The notes under the pieces were generated by a model that searched no databases, was not told where the DNA came from, and saw only the letters and a list, made by a program, of their open reading frames with translations. Of a DNA stretch of 46,770 nucleotides, positions 41,816 to 46,770 are shown in pieces (the first letter of the stretch is position 1; each line of letters begins with the position of its first letter). Source of the DNA: Williamwhitmania taraxaci (GTDB taxonomy: Bacteria; Bacteroidota; Bacteroidia; Bacteroidales; Williamwhitmaniaceae); NCBI RefSeq assembly GCF_900096565.1, contig NZ_FMYP01000030.1:1-46770 (forward strand). The letters are read 5' to 3'. A program made the position numbers and the translations under genes.

Positions 41816-42727
41816 TTATAAGAAGAACATCGTAACTCCAGCTAGCGAAATTGCGGCACCAATAAGTTCTACTAGGTTGAATTTCTCCTTGAAGATGAGA
41901 ACCGAGGCCGGAATGATAAGGATTGGTACAATCGACATAATGGTAGACGCAATACCCGTTGTTGTATGTTGAATGGCAAGAAGTGAAAAGGAAACACCAA
42001 GGAAGGGTCCAAAGAATGCTCCTAGGGTAATGAACAGCATGGCTCTTTTGTTTTTTACCGATTCCACGGTTTCATTTAACCTGCGAAGAAATATGAATAT
42101 AAGCGTGAAGCCTACGATTCCGGTTAGAACTCGTATTTGGGAAGCGGCAAATGGATTATAATCTCCCATTCCTAACTTGCTTAGAACAAGTCCACCACCT
42201 TGCCCAACTGCGCCTCCAAATGCGAGTAGTAAACCTGCCAAAGGATACTTGAATCGCAGCTTTTTCATCTTCTCCCCATTTTCGTTTAATGGTCGTTTTA
42301 AAACCACGATACAGATACCCGAAAATGTAAGCATTAGGGCAAGGAATTGCTTCCCACTCATGGTTTCTCCAAGAACAAACCATCCAATAATAGCAGCCAC
42401 AAAGGGTGCCAATGCCATAATGAGCATCGAAATTCTAGCGCCAATTACAACATAGGCCTGAAATAGTAGAAGATCACCAAGGACAAATCCAACGATTCCG
42501 GAAATTGAGAGCCAAAACCATTGCTCTGCCGTAGCGTCGATGGGAAAAGGTAAGCCTCTTACCGCAAAGTTGTAAAGCGTAAGGAAGGTAAATGCAATCA
42601 CTAGTCGTATCAGGTTTACTGAAAGCGATCCAACCTTTTTGCCGGCAATTTCGAATGAGATGGCGGTTATGGTCCAGAAAAAGGCTGTTGCTAATGCTGC
42701 AATTTCGCCAATATGGGTTGTGGGCAT
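41816..42727 (-). CDS. EamA/DMT-family transporter (second paralogue)
   Basis: 303 residues from the ATG at 42725-42727, about ten membrane segments in two EamA repeats. N-terminal repeat begins IGEIAALATAFFWTITAISF; the repeat border is near residue 155 (NENGEKMKKLRFKYPLAG), and the second repeat ends with FKEKFNLVELIGAAISLAGV. The substrate is not known. Unlike the first EamA protein it is a single gene, convergent with psd and divergent from the AI-2E-type gene. Confidence 0.88.
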   Translation of the reverse strand: MPTTHIGEIAALATAFFWTITAISFEIAGKKVGSLSVNLIRLVIAFTFLTLYNFAVRGLPFPIDATAEQWFWLSISGIVGFVLGDLLLFQAYVVIGARISMLIMALAPFVAAIIGWFVLGETMSGKQFLALMLTFSGICIVVLKRPLNENGEKMKKLRFKYPLAGLLLAFGGAVGQGGGLVLSKLGMGDYNPFAASQIRVLTGIVGFTLIFIFLRRLNETVESVKNKRAMLFITLGAFFGPFLGVSFSLLAIQHTTTGIASTIMSIVPILIIPASVLIFKEKFNLVELIGAAISLAGVTMFFL

Positions 42728-42743
42728 ACAATTCTAGGTTTTG

Positions 42744-42776
42744 TTTGATTTAGTGAATTAAAAAAGTTTACCTTTG
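42744..42776 (+). promoter_or_regulatory. Likely promoter of the AI-2E-type gene
   Basis: TTTG at 42744-42747 and TACCTTTG at 42769-42776 are separated by 21 bases, a slightly long version of the Bacteroidota promoter; ATG is 43 bases downstream. Confidence 0.5.
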
Positions 42777-42819
42777 ATTACTGAGAACTTTGTTGGTTTA
42801 AAGCATAAAGGATTTAGTT

Positions 42820-43926
42820 ATGAACAAGCTGGCTCGATATGTAATTGGCATTACTTTAACTGCGGTTATATGCTTTCTTGTTTGGTATTTCCAGGGAATT
42901 GTTGCCTATATTCTTATCTCTGCTGTACTGTCATTAATTGGTAAGCCTTTGGTCGATTTATTGGGAAAAGTTCCTATCTATCGGTGGCGAATTCCTCGGG
43001 CTTTAAGCGCCGCTGTTACTCTTATGCTTTTGTGGTTTGTTATAGTATTGTTTTTCAGGATATTTATACCGCTTGTAGCCAACCAAGCTACCCAACTTTC
43101 GAGTGTGAATATACCAATGCTTGTGGAAACATTTAGCAAGCCTATTGCCGGAGTTGAGCGATTCATTCAAGAAAATATTCCCGCGGCTTCGAGCGGTTTT
43201 TCTGTGGACGTTCTTATTGAGCAGCGGATAAGTTCAGTTTTGAATGTTGCCATGCTCACGAATCTCTTTTCTAGTATAGCTTCTATGCTGGGGAACTTGT
43301 TTGTGGCGGCTTTTTCAATCTCCTTTATTACGTTCTTCTTTCTAAAGGATGATAAGCTGTTTTTTGAGGGATTGTTGCTCGTCTTTCCCGAAAAGTATGA
43401 AGAAAATGTAACTCGTGCCTTAGATTCGATTAAGAATCTTCTTACTCGATATTTTATTGGTATCGTGCTTGATGTGTTGTGCATAATTACGCTGGTTACC
43501 GTGGGGCATACCATTGTGGGCATACCTTTTACGCAAGCATTGGTGATTGGACTCCTTGCCGGTGTGCTAAATGTAATACCTTACGTTGGGCCTATCTTAG
43601 CCGCTTTATTAGGCATTTTGATAGGTGTGGCCACAAACTTGGAAACACACAGTTCTACGCAATTGGTACACTTGGCCATTTCGATGGGCATTGTTTACAT
43701 TGTTGTGGATGCAATTGATGCCTTTTTCTTTCAGCCATTTATTTACTCTAGTAGTGTAAATGCACACCCGCTAGAGATTTTTTTAGTTATTTTAGTGGCG
43801 GGAAGTGTCGCTGGAATAGCCGGAATGCTATTGGCTATCCCTTTTTATACTGTACTACGGGTGTTTGCCAAAGAATTTTTTTATAATTTTAGAGTTGTAA
43901 AAAAACTGACGGGCCGGTTTAGTTGA
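42820..43926 (+). CDS. AI-2E family transporter (PerM/YdiK-like)
   Basis: 368 residues with about eight membrane segments and a soluble loop near residues 90-145. Family hallmarks are FLKDDKLFFEGLLLVFPEKY in the middle, GVLNVIPYVGPILAALLGIL (about 250-269), and HPLEIFLVILVAGSVAGIAG near the C-terminus. Members have been linked to autoinducer export, Na+/H+ exchange or other transport, so the substrate is open. It stands alone with its own promoter; the next gene follows after 42 bases. Confidence 0.88.
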   Translation: MNKLARYVIGITLTAVICFLVWYFQGIVAYILISAVLSLIGKPLVDLLGKVPIYRWRIPRALSAAVTLMLLWFVIVLFFRIFIPLVANQATQLSSVNIPMLVETFSKPIAGVERFIQENIPAASSGFSVDVLIEQRISSVLNVAMLTNLFSSIASMLGNLFVAAFSISFITFFFLKDDKLFFEGLLLVFPEKYEENVTRALDSIKNLLTRYFIGIVLDVLCIITLVTVGHTIVGIPFTQALVIGLLAGVLNVIPYVGPILAALLGILIGVATNLETHSSTQLVHLAISMGIVYIVVDAIDAFFFQPFIYSSSVNAHPLEIFLVILVAGSVAGIAGMLLAIPFYTVLRVFAKEFFYNFRVVKKLTGRFS

Positions 43927-43968
43927 TTCGTCAAGAAAATATATGGTTACCATTTAATTAAAGTTTCG

Positions 43969-44805
43969 ATGGATAAAAGAATAGTGTTTACCTACATATT
44001 TTTGCTCATAGTGGTGGGGGCCAAATCGCAAACTGCCAACTTTAATGTTAAGCAGATTGGTTTAAGTGTTGACTGTAAGCCCATAATTGAATTTTCTGTA
44101 ATTGCCCCTGTCGTTTCATCAACTTATGCTTGGGATTTTGGTGATGGGAATATGGGCACAGGGACTACGGTCACTAATACTTATGTTGCAAAAGGTGCCT
44201 ATAATGTTACTGCTGTTGTCGATGGTGATGTTGCTAACCAGTTAACGGAATCTATTAAGCCGTGGGAAATGATTATTTCTGCCACGCGCGATAATACTAC
44301 TTTCGGCCTGTCTACATACGCTTACCGCATTGGATGTCCAATACTTGCTTCCCCAAGTGGTTATACCTTTAACTGGTCAGTTGATGATGTTCCTTTAGTT
44401 CCTGCAATTACCGATTCGGAATTTGCCTATACCTTTCCCGCGGCAGGAGGTTACAAAGTAAATGTAATAGTTACTTCAACGGCCCCTCCAGGATGCACGT
44501 TCTCATCAGATAAAAGTGTCGTGGTTGAAGATTCTCTTTCGGTACCAAACGTTTTCTCGCCCGATGGAGATGGAGTAAATGATGTTTGGTCTATTGTTAG
44601 TAATGGTAAGGATAAGTTGTCGGTGAAGATTTATAGTAGGGCTGGTGCGTTGGTTTATGAAGAGCATGCCGCAGTGGTTCGATGGGATGGAAAAACACTA
44701 TTTGGACAAGAACTGATTGACGGTGTGTACTACTATGTAGTCGATCGCGATGACAAGGTTTTGGCGCCTCAAAAGGGATTTCTATATCTATTTAGGGGGA
44801 AATAA
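43969..44805 (+). CDS. PKD-domain protein with gliding-motility-type (type B) C-terminal sorting domain
   Basis: 278 residues. Signal peptide about 1-20 (IVFTYIFLLIVVGAKSQ). A PKD-like beta-sandwich covers about 30-90 (STYAWDFGDGNMGTGTTVTN, then YNVTAVVDG) and a second similar domain about 95-190 (YTFNWSVDDVPLVP). The last 90 residues are the CHU_C/type B sorting domain: VPNVFSPDGDGVNDVW, VKIYSRAGALVYEE, WDGKTLFGQELIDGVYYYVV. The type IX system with PorQ would carry it across the outer membrane and anchor or release it. No enzymatic domain is present, so it may be a structural or adhesive surface protein. It converges on the next gene with a gap of 1 base and no terminator. Confidence 0.82.
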   Translation: MDKRIVFTYIFLLIVVGAKSQTANFNVKQIGLSVDCKPIIEFSVIAPVVSSTYAWDFGDGNMGTGTTVTNTYVAKGAYNVTAVVDGDVANQLTESIKPWEMIISATRDNTTFGLSTYAYRIGCPILASPSGYTFNWSVDDVPLVPAITDSEFAYTFPAAGGYKVNVIVTSTAPPGCTFSSDKSVVVEDSLSVPNVFSPDGDGVNDVWSIVSNGKDKLSVKIYSRAGALVYEEHAAVVRWDGKTLFGQELIDGVYYYVVDRDDKVLAPQKGFLYLFRGK

Positions 44806-44806
44806 A

Positions 44807-45712
44807 TTATTTTACTTGAAACGATTCAAGAAACATCATAAGAGATTCCTGCAACGGGATCTCTTTTTTTATGGACTCCGGAAGTGAATTGCTCACTTCG
44901 GAGGCTGCCGGTTGGAAGTGGTGGGCCACGAAAACAACCTCTAGTTCAGGGATGCTTTCCATAATTATGTCGGCGGCCTCTCTTAGCATTGTGTTGCCAT
45001 CCACAAGATTGTAGGTTCCACAATCCAACTTTTCGGAAATAATAGCATCGCAGGCACCAATGATAGAACCCATGTGTGTGTAAGGGAATTGGTTGTTCCC
45101 GTTGCCGATAATTTGAACCCTGTTGAGTAGGATGGCGTCAGCAACCATATTGTTTAAAGGCGATTCGGTATCTTGGTTTGGGCTTTTTCCAACAACCTCT
45201 CCAATGCGTAAAATTGTGGCTCGTTTTCGGGCTATTAAGCGCTCAATCTCCTCTTCGGCACGACCAAGTGATGAGGCAAATGCTGATATGTGTTGGGATT
45301 GAGAAATGTTATCGGCTTGAGTTGTGTAGCCAATAACATCGGTGGTGGAGAGGTAGATTAAGCGGATTATCTTTTTCTCCTCAAGGATTCCAACTAATTC
45401 TGCGGTACCCCAGTGGTTTACTTGTTCATAGTGGTGAATGTCCTTGTCTGCAGTATTGTAAGTGGATCCAACTCCTGCCGCATGAATAACTAGATCGATA
45501 CCCGAAAGGGCTTTTCGAAGCTTAAAGTTGTCGAGAATGTCGGCCTTGAATGTTTGAAGTTTCTTACGATTAATACCAGCGTCAAGCAAACCATTTGCGC
45601 CCTTCGAGAAGTTGTCGTAGGCAATAACCGTTGAAATGGAGAGCTGGTTGGTGTAGTAGCGACAGAGTTCACTTCCAATATATCCTGCTGCGCCGGTAAT
45701 TAAAATCTTCAT
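44807..45712 (-). CDS. NAD-dependent epimerase/dehydratase-like protein with altered active site
   Basis: 301 residues. N-terminal Rossmann fold with GAAGYIGS (residues 7-14), IDLVIHAAGVGSTYN and the strand IRLIYLSTTDVIGYT (about 116-130), as in extended short-chain dehydrogenases. In these enzymes the catalytic Tyr-x-x-x-Lys follows; here the aligned stretch is AFASSLGRAEEEIERL, giving Phe145 for Tyr and Leu149 for Lys. The Ser/Thr of the triad (STT, 122-124) remains. It may bind NAD(P) without the usual catalysis. It follows the reductase gene by 4 bases in the same direction and probably shares its mRNA. Substrate unknown. Confidence 0.75.
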   Translation of the reverse strand: MKILITGAAGYIGSELCRYYTNQLSISTVIAYDNFSKGANGLLDAGINRKKLQTFKADILDNFKLRKALSGIDLVIHAAGVGSTYNTADKDIHHYEQVNHWGTAELVGILEEKKIIRLIYLSTTDVIGYTTQADNISQSQHISAFASSLGRAEEEIERLIARKRATILRIGEVVGKSPNQDTESPLNNMVADAILLNRVQIIGNGNNQFPYTHMGSIIGACDAIISEKLDCGTYNLVDGNTMLREAADIIMESIPELEVVFVAHHFQPAASEVSNSLPESIKKEIPLQESLMMFLESFQVK

Positions 45713-45716
45713 TATA

Positions 45717-46391
45717 CTATTGGTTGTTGGGTTTGATAATTAATTCGGTATTTATGCCACACTCGGTTTTGTTTAAACCCGCCCATCGTCCTGAACGTTC
45801 AAGGTCATTGAGGTTGGGCTTGTGTGTGCAAGGTTCGCAGCCTATGCTACTGTATCCTAGTGGGTCGAGTGGATGCCGGGGTAGGTTGTATTCTTTTATG
45901 TAGCTGTAGATGTCTTGCTTTGTCCAGTTGAGCATTGGGTGATAGCGAACAACGTTGTGTGGTGCAGGCTGTTCTTGGCTCATGGCACTGCGCTCGGCTG
46001 TTTGGTCGGCTCGGATGCCATTAATCCAAATATCGAATTGTGGCAATAGCAATTCTAGTGGAAGTACCTTATTGATATGGCAGCAATAGTCCGGATCGCT
46101 GGCAAAGAGTAATTGTCCATCGACATCTTTTTGCTGGTATTTGGCAGTAGCGGGCTTTAGGTCGATAACGGTGAGTCCAAACTCCTCTGCAACTTGATCT
46201 TTATACTCTATGGTTTTTGGGAAAAGATATCCTGTGTTGAGGAAGTAAACTGGGATAGACTTATCTATCCTGCTAATGATATGCAGTAGCGCTATACTAT
46301 GGGTTTGAAATGAAGAAGTGGTGAAAATCCGCTTTCCATCCAGCCGATAGCTTTCAATTTTAGTCGATATTTGGCTAATGTCTATAGTCAT
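45717..46391 (-). CDS. cysH: Adenylyl-sulfate (APS)-type reductase, CysH family
   Basis: 224 residues from the ATG at 46389-46391; a TTG three codons upstream is open but unlikely. It reduces APS or PAPS to sulfite in assimilatory sulfate reduction. The family motifs are seen: FTTSSFQTHSIALLH (PP-loop-like region), YFLNTGYLFPKT, and GIRADQTAERSAM. The C-terminal catalytic Cys211 is in TECGIN. The pairs Cys103-Cys104 (DYCCHINK) and Cys185/Cys188 (CEPC) are the four ligands of a [4Fe-4S] cluster, which points to APS as substrate rather than PAPS. A -7-like TACATTTG lies 7 bases before the ATG on this strand, so the message may have almost no leader. The SDR-like gene follows. Confidence 0.9.
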   Translation of the reverse strand: MTIDISQISTKIESYRLDGKRIFTTSSFQTHSIALLHIISRIDKSIPVYFLNTGYLFPKTIEYKDQVAEEFGLTVIDLKPATAKYQQKDVDGQLLFASDPDYCCHINKVLPLELLLPQFDIWINGIRADQTAERSAMSQEQPAPHNVVRYHPMLNWTKQDIYSYIKEYNLPRHPLDPLGYSSIGCEPCTHKPNLNDLERSGRWAGLNKTECGINTELIIKPNNQ

Positions 46392-46488
46392 AGTGGGCAA
46401 ATGTACAAATAGTATCTTAAGTTTTGGCTCTATTCAGTGATAATGTTGTTGCAAAAATTTGCTTATCTTAGTGGAAAGTCTCTATGAT

Positions 46489-46770
46489 ATGACAATAATT
46501 GAACAAATCCGAGAACTCGCAAAACAGTTGACAGAACAAGAGCGCGTTACGGTAATGCGGGAGCTGAAAAATACGGATGCATCACTTACGGCTCAGCTGG
46601 GGGAGGCGAAAGTCTGCCCCCACTGCTCGAGCAGCATGATCATTAAGCACAGCATGTTCAATGGGAGGCAGCGCTCCAAGTGCAAAACGTGCGGCAAGAC
46701 CTTTACTATGCTTACCGGAACGCCCATACACGGGTTGAAAAAGGTTTCACTTTGGCAGGATTACTGCACG
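46489..46770 (+). CDS. IS1595-family transposase, N-terminal fragment (runs off the window)
   Basis: 94 codons from an ATG at 46489 to the window end, still open. It starts MTIIEQIRELAKQLTEQERV. The zinc-ribbon is CPHC ... CKTC (about residues 44-65) followed by GKTFTMLTGTPIHGLKK, a combination typical of IS1595/ISXO2-type transposases, whose DDE-like catalytic domain would follow outside the window. The IS outer end may be near 46426, where ggctctattcagtg begins, about 35 bases upstream of the reductase start, but no partner end is available to prove it. Confidence 0.8.
   Translation, partial: MTIIEQIRELAKQLTEQERVTVMRELKNTDASLTAQLGEAKVCPHCSSSMIIKHSMFNGRQRSKCKTCGKTFTMLTGTPIHGLKKVSLWQDYCT

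Noticed and set aside
1-46770. CRISPR array, rRNA, riboswitch, prophage or toxin-antitoxin system
   Set aside because: No regular repeats with spacers, no rRNA-like stretch, no recognisable riboswitch core, no phage structural genes and no toxin-antitoxin pair were seen by eye.

Overview
The window looks like chromosomal DNA from a member of the phylum Bacteroidota, probably Bacteroidales or a close relative (order is an inference, no 16S is present). The evidence is a type IX secretion system gene (porQ), a protein with a gliding-motility-type C-terminal sorting domain, a surface-lipoprotein signal of the Bacteroidota kind (Cys-Ser-Lys-Asp-Glu), several promoters of the TTTG / N19-20 / TAnnTTTG type, weak or absent Shine-Dalgarno sequences, and neighbour pairs common in this phylum (parA-parB-DUF5683-lytic transglycosylase; rsfS-ftsH-DUF2007-cdsA-psd). 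Both ends lie inside insertion sequences: an IS4-type transposase on the minus strand at the left and an IS1595-type transposase on the plus strand at the right. The window may therefore be a contig that stopped at repeats.

Layout. 1-760: an IS4-type element has cut into an unknown gene, leaving a C-terminal fragment and a second decayed frame, closed by a strong terminator. 1035-3338: EamA permease, CxxCxxCC (YkgJ-type) protein, and a lipid kinase on the opposite strand. 3679-10096: porQ, cmk, ispH, pfkA, priA, all on the plus strand. 10102-11604: an uncharacterised 500-residue helical protein (minus). 12026-15086: two tandem paralogous secreted DNA/RNA non-specific endonucleases sharing an extra N-terminal beta-sandwich domain; the second is a predicted surface lipoprotein. 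15246-17229: ADP-heptose pathway kinase facing a second lipid kinase. 17644-21677: parA, parB, a DUF5683 protein and a LysM lytic transglycosylase. 21965-22858: a possible small minus-strand ORF, an exported MsrB, and tRNA-His with its promoter. 23021-25947: an asparagine-synthetase-like protein without the Cys nucleophile and a polysaccharide flippase. 26027-32800: AlkD-like protein, BI-1 family membrane protein, ribosomal protein L31 type B, a GlmU-like protein, Lon protease, outer-membrane beta-barrel protein. 32944-36567: coaD, a thioredoxin-fold protein lacking the CxxC, NUDIX hydrolase, pyrE, an SRPBCC protein. 36744-41737: birA (minus), then rsfS-ftsH-DUF2007-cdsA-psd. 41816-46391: EamA permease, AI-2E-type permease, a small PKD plus sorting-domain protein, a degenerate short-chain dehydrogenase and an APS/PAPS reductase.

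Most of the window is ordinary housekeeping DNA, and I see no clear new multi-gene system. The parts most worth a second look are the tandem nuclease pair, the asparagine-synthetase-like/flippase pair, the SDR with a missing Tyr-x-x-x-Lys beside a sulfur-assimilation reductase, the mismatched tRNA-His, the small ORF opposite msrB, and the pyrE/NUDIX start codons separated by 7 bases. All functional calls come from reading motifs by eye; no database search was possible.
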